DNA of 64,000 nucleotides from Kappaphycus alvarezii (GCA_002205965.3 NADL03000170.1:62001-126000); one strand, 5' to 3'; positions 29,996-43,474 are shown, counted from the first letter of the stretch. Notes: generated from the sequence alone by a model not told the origin. A program made the numbers and translations.

Positions 29996-30390
29996 TACCA
30001 CACGAGTCGAGTTAGTAGCTCGCTAGCAATGCAAAGTCAGCAAGAAATTGACCGTTACATACTTCCGCCAATCTTTGGAACCCTCCTTCCCCCACTCCGA
30101 CCTGCTTCCCGCTATCCGCCGCCCGTATCCACTATCGGCGAATTCCCAACCTTTTTTCACCTCTCATGTGCTTCATGCCCACCGTAGAAGACTCCTTCGC
30201 TGGTTCTTGCACTGGTTTCCGTTCTACCACCGTCGCTCTAGCACTCCACAAGGCAACCCTCATCGTCAGCGCGGACGACGCGCTTTAGAGGGAGCGTTGG
30301 GGAGCGTGTTGGTGTGGCGGCAGGTGTGGGAGTGGCGCGCGAGAGAGAGGCAGAGAAAGGAAGAGCGTCACGTGCGGGACCCGTAGCCGA
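29996..30390. other. GC-rich spacer with open frames on both strands
   Basis: Arg/Pro-rich open frames on both strands, typical of GC-rich low-complexity sequence. No product called. Confidence 0.3.
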
Positions 30391-30450
30391 GTAAAGGAAA
30401 GGGGAAAAAGCTTTGGGTGTTTTAATGATTGAAAACTAGGGTCGGCTGTA
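30391..30450 (+). repeat. Short intron-like motif copy
   Basis: GTAAAGGAAAGGGGAAAAAG, then GGGTGTTTTAATGATTGAAA and GGGTCGGCTGTAATCCCGG match the family core. It starts GT; no clear YAG end. Confidence 0.5.
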
Positions 30451-30519
30451 ATCCCGGATAAACATTGGTATGCGAAGGTACGGTCTTGCGATTTCACAGC
30501 GCTGCGCGTAAGTCCAACA

Positions 30520-30880
30520 CTTACTGATCCTCGTCCTCAATCGAATCTGGCTCTAATGGGTCGGCAACATCGCTATTAACGTCGTCGCCTTCCACAGAAT
30601 TAAAGTCAGACCAATCCATCCAGTTAACCGGCACCCACAGGCGCTCAGTTCCATACGGACCCTGCAGATGCAAACCGGTGGTCGTCTCCATGCTCGTAAT
30701 AGCCTCGCCGCGCGCCTAGTGTACGCCTGCCATAGGCGACTTCGGGTTGAATGTGATGGGGCCGCAAGGTGCTCGAGGGTGAGGGAATTCAGTAAGAAGC
30801 GAAGAGGAGCGGCCACGTCGTACCTATGTAATCTCTGCACAAGTGTGCACCTCACGCGCCGTCGCGGCCTTCGCAACGAG
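30520..30880 (-). pseudogene. Unidentified gene family with acidic C-terminus, copy 2
   Basis: Minus strand 30680-30520 reads GPYGTERLWVPVNWMDWSDF then NSVEGDDVNSDVADPLEPDS and ends EDEDQ at a TAA near 30524. It parallels copy 1 (GTERLWVPVSWMDWNDLNSE) residue for residue around the WxxVxWMDW core, and both have acidic tails. Upstream, ITSMETTTGLHLQ corresponds to STSTEKGTGLELW in copy 1; further upstream similarity fades. Confidence 0.6.
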
Positions 30881-30937
30881 GGAGAAGTGGAAGCGCAAGG
30901 GAGAAAGGGGGGGTCGCTGGACCTCGATGGCCAGTAC

Positions 30938-30980
30938 GCTAAAGGGGAAAAATTGGGTGTTTCAATGATTGAAAAATAGG
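30938..30980 (+). repeat. Short intron-like motif copy
   Basis: AAAGGGGAAAAATTGGGTGT then TTCAATGATTGAAAAATAGG matches the 30391 copy closely. It marks the transition into AT-rich DNA and repeat copy III. Confidence 0.5.
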
Positions 30981-30984
30981 TACG

Positions 30985-31450
30985 GTAAAGTGAAGCGCCA
31001 TCAGCTTCTGCCGCAACACTTCACGTTAATGCACAGAGCTTTATAACTCAGGTATCAGCCAGCTTGTCTGTTACAATAAATAAATCCCCGTATTCTCCCC
31101 ATTCCACCAACATTGCAATAAAATACAAATATCAAATTAATCAGATTCTCTATTTGTATATATTCCAAAAATTAAAGAGATACAAACAAGACCAAAAAGG
31201 GTAAAGGCTTTAGCTGGTGTGGAACAGTAGAATAGGTTGAAAATAATATTTTGATGCTCTTCTTTACTTCATTGCACAAGGGACGAGCCTTGTATAGGCA
31301 GTAGATACAGTCAACTATTTTGTAGCATATCTACAAAGAACTAGCTGGAATTCCGAGCGGATAATCCTGAAGACGGTCCTACTGCCCTAACACTACAAAA
31401 ATCTATCGGATATCGCTAAAAGTACAATATGATAGTTCTATTTCAATACT
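30985..31450 (+). repeat. AT-rich noncoding repeat family, copy III
   Basis: Collinear with copy I from GCGCCATCAGCTTCTGCCGC onward (30994 versus 12769) and with copy II over AGGCAGTAGATAC and CATATCTACAAA (31295-31340). It ends in ATCGCTAAAAGTACAATATG. It starts within 15 bp of a dispersed motif copy. Confidence 0.68.
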
Positions 31451-34400
31451 AGGCTCTTAATAGCAAACCATGTGGTGAATAAAGCGTAGTGGATTAGGTT
31501 AGTGTTCACGAGAACCAATAGAGTAATGGCTATCAACTCCAAGCAGGCTGAGTTTGATTCCATTCGATTTTATCAAATCTTCCCACGCTTTGAAAACTAA
31601 TTACCTGCCTTGGTCCACTTTTAATTTTGTCAGGGACTCCGGTGTAGCTTGTTGCCTAGCGATTAAGAATAGGGCTCCAAATAGATTCAGTACTTCGATT
31701 GTGTAAGAATAGGGCAATAACGAAATTGGTTTGTGTATCTGCTATATAAGGCACAGATTTTTTTCAAGAAACATATTACCAAGAGCTAGTTTTTGGTTTA
31801 ATGAGATTCCATAGGGTGTAAGGACCTGTAATGACCTTTGTTTAGGCTCAAATTGCTGACGTGTGCTGCATTTTTTGGACATTTTCGTAATCAAAACTTG
31901 TGTATCTGGGATTTTGTCTTCTGGTCTATATCCGGTAATCGTAATATTAGTTTTGAGGCAGAAGGATGAGAAAATGCGAATGGAGGTGTATTAATTGAGA
32001 TTTTGTGAAAAAGATATCCGGAAAATCTCACACGACGTAAAGATGACCCTGTTTGCATTTGATTACCATATTCCATCCATGTTTTTTGGAGAAATATAGG
32101 TTTCAATGTTATCAACAACAAATAAAAATATGCCTAAAGCTTCTAGTTTATTCAAAAGCAGAATATTCGCATCAATTGCATCGACTTATAGCGTTATAAA
32201 AATACCTTCAGGCGTTGGAATACGAATTGAAATCTTTGCAATACTTGGACAGATTCCATCAACAAACTTGTGGTCAGTTTTCATGTACTTACGTTTTATT
32301 ATAATCCCAGCAAGATCGCAGTATGCCTTTGATTGTGATTTTCAAATAATTTATTGATTTTTGAGCATCATTTTCGAGACAAATCCGTCCAATATATCGT
32401 AATTGGAGTGCTTAGGCAATTCGCTGCACTTCAGTGTTAAAATCTCATGGATCTCAACATTTCAATCAACCTAATGATATGAATTAGTCGCGCAAGTTGT
32501 AACAGAGACAGGTTTTTGCAAAACAGGAATGTATGAAAAAAGTTTCAAACAGAAGATATACACACGATTGTCAAATGGTAAAACTTTGATCTGACTTTAA
32601 GTAATCATGATAGTAAACTTGGAAAGTGTTTTCAAAAACTGTTCTAAACCAACCTCAAATGTGAAATTGAGTGCATCATTCGCAGTAAAGGTCGAAGAAA
32701 TGATGTCGTAGATGGCAGGTATATATGAAATCTGATAATTCAGCACAGTAATAAATATTTTAACAGTCTGATTTGTTACATATTCATTTCTCAGCTGCAT
32801 TTTGCACATGATAACTCAAACTTGACTCAAAATCTTAAAATGAACATTTAGTATGCTAGAAATTACTTTTAATGATTTCTGAATGACTGGTGACACTTTT
32901 AGGATTATGCTAGGGACATAATACCTTCTATAGTCATTTTAACTAAATATTACCTTATAAAGCACAAACAGCCAAGAATTAAGTGAGCAATACAGTCAAG
33001 GAGTCATTTAGGAGATGGAGAGATCACGATATTCCGTTCCTCATGATTTTAATCTGCTTCTTCTGCTACCATGTTTCTCTGAAAATATCTAAACGCTTTT
33101 GAAACCCTCCTAGTCAAAGAACTGAATAATAATGATGGCATAAATCTGGAAATGACGGCATGAATCGCTGCAGATATTGGCAGAGACAAAATTAATGAAA
33201 TTTTCAGCGCAATCAATTTATTCTATTGTAAATCTGGATGTTTTATACCAAAACCTATCTCTTTTTCAAAATGAATGATAGTTTTCGAGGCATATCCATC
33301 AGTTGCATATTACCGAACCTAGTGGGCTCAATAAGAAGCTGAAATTTTGGCCTGTTTATTACAAATAAATTAATTCCTCGTAATTGCTTCTATAGTTTAA
33401 AGCAACTGAGGGATAATTTCATTTAATTTGTATCAATATTACCGCTCAGGATTCATTTTTGAATTCTACTTCCTTTATCTATACTTACTTTATCAACTCG
33501 ATTGGTGCAAATCCTAACTAACATGAAAAAAGCACATTTGTGAATTTATGGTATATGAATAAAAATGAAGCACTAATATGTAGCAAAACAGAATAAATGA
33601 TATCAATAACTGGTTCTACTATCCAAATTAATCCGGTATTTAAGGGCCTGGTGTAGCGATTTTAACTTCCTCTTTTTCCAAAAAATTATTGTCATGCAAT
33701 ATATGCAACAACCTTGCAGTCACTAGCTCCGTACAGAGACACTGTACAGTTAAAGAAATGATTCTCTCTGGGCTCCATATTACTTCACCTGCGTGCCTGA
33801 TATATATTTTTCAAGAGGCTAATTAAAAATATGTTTAATAAGGGCAGTTTCCAAAGAGAGAATTTTTTCCAATCATTGACGTATTATGTGTGTGATAGTA
33901 ACATTCTAGATGAGGTGTTGAATTATGGATTCTTTGTTTCAAATATCGATTTAACATAGTGTAATTCTAAAAATACAAAACTCTAGCAGTTCTCGGACCC
34001 TTTATATGTATATTTTTACGGGAGACATATTAAATATCAGTCCATTGGCGATTATGAAGATTATTCTGGTATTAACAGCTTGCTAAAATAATAAATATTG
34101 TTTAGTACTCAACCTTGACGGGTCTTTGGACATGGCTAAATACAAAATTTTGAAGAAGAGCTTATTTTATTTGTGAATGAAGAGAACACCTCTGTATTAA
34201 CGCTGATTCACTCAAAAAAGACAAACAATAATTCATGTAGGGACCAATTGCACTGTTAGAGGAAACTTTGTCACAACTTGACTGGAGTAGTGACATATCT
34301 AGAACCGATACCTCGACGAATCCAAACCCATATTTTTGCAATATTGTGACCCCATGAACAATCCTTTACTTTCACCAAACTAACTGGATTCCTTCTTCTT

Positions 34401-34497
34401 CTCACCGAAACATGTGGGCTTTTTCTTTCATAAATTTATGGAACTAGTATCCTCTTCCTTGTTTATTAACCTCAGAATTACATCTGGTGATCTGATC

Positions 34498-34943
34498 TCA
34501 CCTATTGGACAAAGAAAAAGTAGCCGATAAAACTCGAAATGGGGAGTTATTCTTAAAGGACTGCTTATCATCATATGTAATAATGATATTATTTACTTCT
34601 ATATATTTTACTTCCCCATCATTATTATCAGAGAAATTTGTATTACCATAATTGACCACATTAGAAGATCTTCGACGAAAGACCATTAAGGAGACGAGCC
34701 TCAATTTACTTCAGAGTAGAAAGAAATATTTCAAAATTTCAGGCGTCTCGATGTATAATAATTTGCAATCGGATGAAGATTTTTGAATAAATGTATGAGA
34801 AACTCATTATCAGATTTTATATCAAATGATTGGTTTCCAAAAGTAGCACTTGAATACTTGAAAAAATATGCAATCAAAATTCTATCTATTATTTTTGGAA
34901 TAAACGTTTCCAAAAAAGGGATATTTTTTGAAAGAGAAAGCAC
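34498..34943 (-). pseudogene. Weak coding-like pair of frames
   Basis: Minus strand. 34943-34731 (FKYSSATFGNQSFDIKSDNE, FLIHLFKNLHPIANYY) and 34704-34498 (NTNFSDNNDGEVKYIEVNN, ITYDDKQSFKNNSPF) are 27 bp apart in different frames. Composition is protein-like, but AT-rich DNA gives such frames by chance. Unidentified. Confidence 0.2.
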
Positions 34944-37396
34944 TTCAATTTAATAAAACGTCAAGAGACATACACAAGAACTGTAGGATCATCTCTCAAA
35001 ATAGATGCGAATAAGAGCTATTTTATCAATATTAGGGCCTTTGAATGCATCATTCCATTAATCATTCCAATTAGCAACAAAAAAAAAATTTTCTTCGTCA
35101 GATGAGTCAGCAAGGCTCAATTAAAAAGTTATTTACGATATTTAAGCGTAGTTCTTGTGATGATCAAACGACTATTCATAGTAAGATCACTATTTCAGGA
35201 CTACAAATGTTTCTGTAAAGTCAAAATTCTGTTTTAAAAGCACATATATTCTTTCGGATTATTTTTCTTAGCACACAGTTTCCATCTTCTAAGGGATATG
35301 GTTTTTTGAAGGAATATAAAATTTATGCTCTTTCAGAGTAAACCATTCTAATTAAAGTTTCTTGCTCCTCCTTTATTCAATTTTTTTATGAATATCATAG
35401 AATCTCAACATTATAGAGCAAGGCAGAAATCAACACAACCATAGAAGGGAATGCTCATTAATGACTTAAAAGACGCTTCACCACTGCAAATACATCTTTG
35501 GCATTAAGTGGTCGTAAAATTCTGTTTTATTTCTATAAGGAGAAGTTGCTACAATTTACTCAGGAAGAACCCTTATAAATGGCAATATTAATGTCTATGG
35601 CTGCGAGAAATCCTGCACACCAAAATAATATCTTTTTCATGTGATCTAGACAATAAAGTAATTTACTTAGGTTATTCGGTGACCTGCTTGGTAATAGCCC
35701 AGCTCTATGGGTTATTATTTATCACTTATTAAACTGTGATAGTAACACAGTTTTGCAAGAGAAAATTAAATTGGAGTAGTGAATACAAGGACGCTTTTTT
35801 CTTGGTCTCGTGTCTTTTATTTTTTACATCCCTACCTTTGGTCAGTACTTATATTATTTCAGTCCGTACTGCGATATTTGGCAAGGATGAATCTCACACA
35901 TGGTAGCTGGAAAACGGTGCAAAAATTTGAGATCGTGCAAATAAAGTATTTCCCTCTTGGAAATACAGTGCATCTGTATGGCAGAAATGTGTCGTAAACG
36001 TGAATTGAAATTGACGTACACAATGCAGCTACATGACAGAAAATGTGTTGCAAGGCAAAATCCCGTTTCGTGGTAATTGTACAGTAAAATTTACAGTACA
36101 GTAGAATAGACTGCATCGCACCAGAGAGTATGACGTTTGTAAGCAGCAAAGCGCTTTAAAGTAATCCAAGCCGATTACATATAAACTGTAAGTCTCTTTA
36201 CGCTATACACGCTCAGGAACTCAACATTACAAATGCAAATGAAAACCAGGACTTATGAATCACTTAGGACTATACACCAGCCTTATCGATTCATGTTTTC
36301 ATTTCTCCAGAATAATTCGATTGATCCACAAGCATGGGAGACTGGTAGGCACTTGACAATGTCCAGAAATTTTTAACATCAGCATCTAATACTGTCTGAA
36401 GGTATAATATTGGCTCTCAACACATTTTCAATCCGTTAAAAGTTACGAAATGAGTTAAATAAACTTTTCTTGAGCCACAACCATGCAGTTATATACCCTT
36501 ACGTGAAATTGCAAATTCCAGGGTCTTAATTCCGTCATTCAACATGATCAATGAAAATTTTTTCGACTCTGAAAAAGGGCAAGCTATTGCTTGGCTTTAT
36601 ACAAAATATTTCCCAAAAGATTCTGAACCGAGCCAACTCTTTTTTCAGATTATTTGGCTTTAAGAACGAATATGCAACAAAATTTCTCCTTTTTTTGTGA
36701 AAAATTTCTCCTTAAATTGTTATTCACTTTGTGTTTGTAATAAACTTTTCCTCAAAGGTGGGTTCTATGTTTGCAGAAGAATGATATAGTTGAAAGTTAT
36801 TTATTGTTCACACCCCCAGTTGGAGGCAAACAACACATTTCAGGATATAACCACCAGTCTTTTGATGGATGTACTGCGGTATATTTACATTACTGGTAAA
36901 CATTTCAAGCCAGGAAAAAGAACTTTTAATTACCGAATCAAGGCTTTTTCGTAATTTCATGATGATTCTCCTAACTGGTAAACAAAAACATGTCACTCGA
37001 ACCCTTATCTCAACTAGCCGAGCTAAGTGGCAGATTGTTGAACATAAGGACTAACTGAGGATATTTTGGCGCCTCTGTGCATACCAAAAACAATCAAAGT
37101 AGATATGTAACTGCATTTACCTTGTATCATATCAATTAAAATAGAAAGAGATAGTTCACTCACATACAAATGGAACTAAAGTCCATGGGCGGCTCATAGC
37201 GAAAAACTGGAACCCTGTGGTGGCTATGCAACAAGATGTAGTGAATGAAAGACATCCACTAGAGCGATGAGCTAGCAACACGCAGGGCACATGCAGCCAC
37301 TTCCGGCTGCATAGCACACTACAGCTGAAGTGGAGGAAAGTCATCAACTAGTGATGTTAGAGGGAAACACACAGGATCGCTGCAGCAAAACACAGC

Positions 37397-37722
37397 TTGG
37401 AAATCATTAGAAAGCGAACTGTAGACTGTGTTCCAATCGCAACTTCCTCACTCTCCACTGCACATGATTGTCTATTTAATACGCCAGCGTGCGTCTGTTT
37501 AGTAAACTTGAAGGAGATCGAGCCCACGCCTCCCACAAACTTTCACTATCATTTCGCGCGTTCTGCCGAACTGTGCACAAACTCCAGCCGAAAATTACTG
37601 TAAAATTGGATTTCTATGTCTACCTGCACGATGAAATCAAGGGAAAAAATGAGAAAGTTACAGAAGAAATTGTTCACATAAATTCTTCTGTTGACATTGG
37701 CCAATTAGTAGTTCTTTACTAA
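37397..37722 (+). CDS. Small ORF in a GC-richer island, unidentified
   Basis: The interval 37140-37720 is visibly less AT-rich than its surroundings. Its last frame ends KLDFYVYLHDEIKGKNEKVT then EEIVHINSSVDIGQLVVLY with TAA at 37720-37722, which reads like a genuine C-terminus. An overlapping frame (37397-37603) is less convincing. No start or family can be assigned. Confidence 0.25.
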
Positions 37723-39239
37723 GTGTATAGGGTCCTACGAATCATTAAAAACCGCCTATGTACCGCTTTTTTGCACCTATATAATGGCATTAGTCCGAGG
37801 TCTGACACCTGATCACGATATGTATCTGAAGTGGTGTAGATACAATAGAAGGCTATTGTCTCTCGGGATATTTACACGAATTATCGCAATTTAAAAGTGA
37901 AAAGCTCCATGCAAAATGAAACGGAAATAATACTACCACGCTATTTAAATTGTTGCTAAAACCACAGATTCATATACATGTTTGTGGAATAACCTGTAGT
38001 CTAAGAGAATGTTACAAAAATTTCTCTCAGTCTCCAATTACACTTGACTTTGAAGGAACAGTGGAAGCTGTTTGTAATGAAGACAATACCTAGATATCTT
38101 TTCGAGGGAAATAGTGGAGCTGCAATTCAATATTTATTAATGTAAAGAGCAAAATAGTTTGGATATGAACCGAACCGTTCCCATGGAGGAATTCAACGAA
38201 TTTGAAGAGCTCAGTAAAAAGAACCAATGATACTGACCATCTCAACACTAATACTTTGAATCGGTTTTAGGAGGCTCTAATAAATGCTGATCGGCAGATG
38301 GTCTCTATTGCGCCAGATTCACGCAGTGGTTCATCGCGTTGGTAGTTCACTACACACAATATAGAAAGAAGAAAAAATATATAAAACTCAGATATTCGTC
38401 GCTTGAGATTCATATATTCCGGTCGGCATCCGAACTGATCCACGTTCTTTGTCGAATCTTTTCGAAAGCGCACGATTGGTTTCGATCTGGGGGTCTCGTA
38501 TATCCTGCATGAATTGCTACTCACTCCTCCAAGATTGTTGAGTTAGCAGGTGAGACCATAAGTATTCTTGGGCCGACTTTGGGAGGGTCAATGTTTTTTT
38601 TTCGACATGAATTAGAAATTAGTCCAACCGCTACAATATTAGTTTCAACGTTTCCCCAGTACTTTTCTCTGGTTAAAAATGGAAGAGGGTTACAATAATC
38701 TTAACACCTTGTAGATATCGGGTACTATCGTAAATAATAAGTGTTGTTTGAACATATATGATACCCGGTGATACTTTGTGCAGAGGTATTCGGCATTATC
38801 CTCAATTAAAGCCGATGTAAGCGAAATATCTATTTCCTCCAGATTACTGGAGAATGGAAGCCAAGAATTTTATTGTGATTTGCTGGTTTTTAGTTCTGGA
38901 GTTTGTTACCCGTAGGTCTACTAAAAGGATATCTTGTCAATCCTCAGTCATGGGACAACCAGTGCCGGGCTTGTCCAACTCGTCTGATACTTTTCTACAC
39001 TTTTCCATCCTCCCTCTGTTTCACATTATATTTGATAACAAGCTCTACGGGGAGATTATCGACACTGCGGTGTGAGTCAGGCATAGCGTTAGGTACTAAA
39101 TTGATCGATAAAGGCGTTTATTGTCAGGAAGGTGAATTCCAACCTTGATTCAAAAGCATATACGGTTCTGGAGCTGAACCCTTCGGAATTTTTCAACCCC
39201 TTCTGAGACTTGCCTTTTTTCCTGTTATATTCCACCGTA

Positions 39240-39640
39240 GTAGTTATAGAACAATAACTTTCCTTATATGTGTCATTTCCAAATCTAGCTCTCCGGCATT
39301 CTGGAACTGCTTCTGGTTTTCGTTTCCGTCCGTATATAATACGCCTCAAAAGCTTGCAGGTATGAATGTGTATGTTCCTTCCTGCAATTGCTCCTCGAAG
39401 TTACCGTCGATAAAAGAGGTAACTCGGTACAAGAGGGCGTTAAATTTTAATGAAATGGACCTCAAAATTTTTCCCTATTAGTTAATAGTTGGCGAATTTC
39501 AGAATCCACAGCAAGGAATTGAAATCTGCGGACGATCATCGAATTGCAGTTCTCTGGACGGAAATAGTGTGGTATTTTTTAGCCTTCTTCGATTTGGTCG
39601 TGGCCATTTGGTTCTTTCACTGCCTTTTATAACGGTATAA
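39240..39640 (-). pseudogene. Decayed small gene with TATA-like upstream sequence
   Basis: Minus strand. ATG at 39607 starts MATTKSKKAKKYHTISVQRT; a stop follows AIR, then the reading continues SSADFNSLLWILKF. Later FNALLYRVTSFIDGNFEEQL, QEGTYTFIPASF (stop) and GVLYTDGNENQKQFQNAGEL then DLEMTHIRKVIVL end near 39240. About 120 codons with at least three breaks. GTTATAAAAGG lies about 25-30 bp upstream of the ATG, where a TATA box would be close for fungi. A competing frame (39349-39089) is also open. Unidentified. Confidence 0.35.
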
Positions 39641-39754
39641 AGCTTCACAGGGATTTCTAAGTACCATATTTCTAAATCTGAGCGAATGGATCAAAAAAGA
39701 ATAAATAATTGAATATTTTGCGCCGAAATGGCCTCGAAAAACTGATTTAGTGCC

Positions 39755-40012
39755 TTACTGAGGAGAAAAAGTGTTTGGTTTTTTAAGATTGGAATATATG
39801 TAAGATATGCCACCATCGACTAAAAAGGGGAAAGTTTTGCGTTTTTTAACCCGCACCCTTACGGTGTATACTTTATAGTTTTTCTGCTGCATACGGCATG
39901 AAAGTTTCTCAAATTTGAGAGCGGTCGCTTCGGCATTCTTCCTAACCCGTTCCGGTTTCCGAGAAGGTTTTCCAGTAACTAGAACCTCTTCTCCTTCGAG
40001 TTGACGAAGCAT
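39755..40012 (-). CDS. Lysine/arginine-rich open frame, unidentified
   Basis: Minus frame with GKPSRKPERVRKNAEATALK and CRMQQKNYKVYTVRVRVKKR. It contains a weak copy of the dispersed motif at its C-terminal end (about 39768-39800). It lies just upstream of the decayed gene at 39.24-39.64 kb, and both may come from one locus. Function unknown. Confidence 0.22.
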   Translation of the reverse strand: MLRQLEGEEVLVTGKPSRKPERVRKNAEATALKFEKLSCRMQQKNYKVYTVRVRVKKRKTFPFLVDGGISYIYSNLKKPNTFSPQ

Positions 40013-43000
40013 CAGCTGTTGGGGTACATTTCAGAGAAATATCCTTGTTAAGGAAAACGGTTTTTTACAATTCACGAAGTATTACTTTGCCTCTGCGTGT
40101 CATTCGAAAGCTGATCGAATAAAGTTGGGGCTACCAAATTTTCTTAATGAATACAGAGCACAAACAATTGATATCCTACATTATGTGGCGAAGCACAAGA
40201 CCAAAGGGCAGCGCTGAAAGTACTGAGAGCGGTCAGTCAGGAGCGCAATGACCAGAGCGAAGGTGGGAAGAGCGGTAGAGCGAAGGAGAAGAAACCTGAA
40301 GCTGCGTGATCAGTAGAAATTGTACATTGCTGTCCTCTAATTTTATCAGATGCTTTAGATTGTTGCGAGTCAATTTTATGTATCGAACTCAACTTCCTCC
40401 GGCTTTTCAAAATATGGATGCGGAACTCCTTCACAAGTTACAGAGAAAAATAATCCAATATTTATTCTTTAAATGCACAGAAGGACCACGCTGATAGAAA
40501 GGCGATTTTGAGTGCGCTAAAGTCGCCGAGCTATTCGTTGCCATTTATTTTGGCACTCAGAAAGCACAGAAGCATTCGAAAAGCGCAGAGAGCCTTCCTC
40601 CTCGGATTCCCACTCTTTCGCTTTTTACATGGAATTTCGCGTACTTTTACCTTACTACGTTTTTGTAGTAACGAAAAATTTGTCTCTCCTCTGGGTATAA
40701 ATTCCTGCATCGAGTGTCTAAATATGTATTACATCTATTCCAAGGGTTTTTAGTTGACATTAAACCAAAGTAGAAACGAGATCAGTGTACTGCTGTTACC
40801 CAACAGCGTGTTTCAGTGATTTGAAGTCCCAGATAACTAATAATTATCAAATTAAGTGTCAGTGGTCTCCCCGTATGTGAGTAGTGATATCAGCAATATC
40901 TAGTAGATCGAAATCTAATATTGAGTCATGGAGAAACTAAATGAATTTTCATCCACTATTCTTGAAATAAAACCGTAGTTTTTTAGATTTAATTGTACCC
41001 TTCTGCACATAAAAATTAGATGGTAACAGTGACGCAAAAATTTTGAGCCGCAAATATTTTATGACAATGATAGAAGTCAACTGCTGTATGTATATACACA
41101 ATATGTATATCGCGGCCTACAACCCCTATGCTGATGAGCTTATAGACTAGTGGAACTCAGTATATAGATGTATAACAATAATTGACTTGCAAATTTGGCA
41201 TTTTAACCACCAATCCTTGTATTCACACCATTCCAATATTCTTAACTTGCAAATTTAGTAATTTATCAGTGCAGAACAGATATAATCTGTAAGTATAATA
41301 TCATTTAGGATTCATTATCAGGGTGCACCATTTCATTTTATAAGTTCTAATCGGTTGAATTTCATAATAGGACCTTTTTAAAGTATAGATAGTACTAATT
41401 CAAATATTTAGAAACTAAAAATTCAGGAAAGTAATCTTCTTTTGATAGATGAACATAAAATAGTCCGTTTAAGAATAGTTCAAGATGAATTTTTGATACA
41501 GTTGATCCTTAAACTATTGAAACAATATTTAATACATCACTTTGTCGGCCACATATTTTAATGGAATACGACTGACTTTATCCTCCTGGGTTACTGATGG
41601 TTGGCAAGCTCATACTGAGTTTTGTGCAAAGTTTTGTACATATCAGGTTTTCCATAATTGTAGAGGAAATTTATTGATACCTCTCGCAATCTTGTACAAT
41701 TAAATTACAATTTGTGATATAATTATTTATTCCAAACATATAAACTTTTAAAACACATTCAAAGCTGGTAATTAGAAGAAAATGTTACCGTCTGCTTTCA
41801 GTGGTGTGCAATGGGCTACCAAAAATCATATGAACAGCGAATAAAGACAATGTAATTGGATTACTACCTCTTTTTACTTAAAAAAGTTTTTCCACCGTTT
41901 TTTTTCAGTCTGCTTTACTTTTACAATTCAATTTAGCACGACGTATAAATATAGATGGATTTTTTAAAGAAATTAAAAGTTATGAGTTTCAATTTCTTTA
42001 TATATTGCCCGGAAATTTTAATTAGTGGGTTACTTTTAGATTATCTCAAAATTGTTCTCGTTCAGTCTGAATTTCAGTCTGAAGCTTGGCTGTAAATTCC
42101 TTTCTCGGGTAATGTTTTTACTGTATTCTTATTTTTGATTATAGGTACTTCAATGATCATTTTTCTGCTACAGGTGATTTTAAAAATAGTTTATTAGATC
42201 ACTATGAACAAGTTAGAGAACATTGGCACTGCTAATAAAAATTGAGGGTGTCCGTATTAATATCTTTGGAGTATTTCTATGTCAATTTACCGAGAACGGT
42301 TGAATGACAATTTTAGAATTCCGTTTGAAACCAAGCTCTAACAGTACAAAACAATGATAACTGGAGTATCATTTAGGTAAGATAATGTAAAATATAGACT
42401 TTATGAGTAAACTAGTTTCAAAGGCCAGGAAATAGACTTAAATGATTAAGATAAAAAAAGAAAAGACAATTATCTTAAATTCGAAACATTTAGAGTAGAA
42501 AGGAAACCGTAGGGAGGTTTGGATTAGTTTGATTCTTTCGAGCTCATTGCAATACGCCTTGAGGTGGTAAAATCTTCCCACAATACAACAATTATTTTCT
42601 TCTCCTGCAGAAATTTCTATATTTTAATTTTTTAAATGATTCTCACAAAGGTCATGGTCTCAACTCTAAAAACTCGGCAGATTTGGGAAAAATCGTTTCC
42701 ACATATGAAAATTTCCACAGTCACTACAAACTAGTTTTACTAAGAATTCTCATGTAGATGTAATAAGTACGGATGGTTCATATATCACCCACAGTCAGAG
42801 TTAATTCTTTCACTATCTGTATTAACTACAAAGTCAAAAGAAGCGAACAGGAAGTGTTGGTTGAAGAAGTTAATAAAGCATTTCATTTCCGTTTTACCCA
42901 CTTCATCTCCAGCAAATTTATGTACCGATCTGAGAAGCACGTTAATAAAGTAATATCAATCTAGAAGATTGAAAATCAGCACCAAGCGTCACAGAGGTGA

Positions 43001-43216
43001 AACTCCGTAATGCTTTTGAAGAGAGTCACTATTGATCTTTAAATGCCAGTTGTAAACCTTCTATTCCCCCAAAGAATTCAGATCAGATTTATATAGATGT
43101 TTTCTAAATTTGGTAAAATTTTTACAGCTCTTGAAAGTTACTTTTCTCAACTACACAAAGGCTTATTTTTACCACGAGAATTCCTGTTACACGGGCCAGT
43201 GAAAAGTTTAGAATAA

Positions 43217-43474
43217 TTGAACCACCTGTTTGAGATTTTCGAAGACCAATTTCCCGAACCGAACTATAGGTTTATTTTTTCTGTGATTTTTGAAAAAACC
43301 ATTGAAGCACAAAATTTAAAAAATAGGGCCCTTTTATATAAGCAAAAAGTTCAACATCATACTGTAACCAGGGACTTATTCACCAAGGATGGCCAATTGA
43401 CTAATTCGATTTTTCCCAAAAAGATCTTCTCTCCTTTATCTGTTGTGTACAATTATTTTCTAGCACATTTGTAA
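43217..43474 (+). CDS. Small open frame, unidentified
   Basis: 85 codons starting from a non-ATG codon: EIFEDQFPEPNYRFIFSVIF, RALLYKQKVQHHTVTRDLFT, ending SVVYNYFLAHL. Charged and hydrophobic residues alternate plausibly, but it is isolated in AT-rich DNA. Confidence 0.2.
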   Translation: MNHLFEIFEDQFPEPNYRFIFSVIFEKTIEAQNLKNRALLYKQKVQHHTVTRDLFTKDGQLTNSIFPKKIFSPLSVVYNYFLAHL

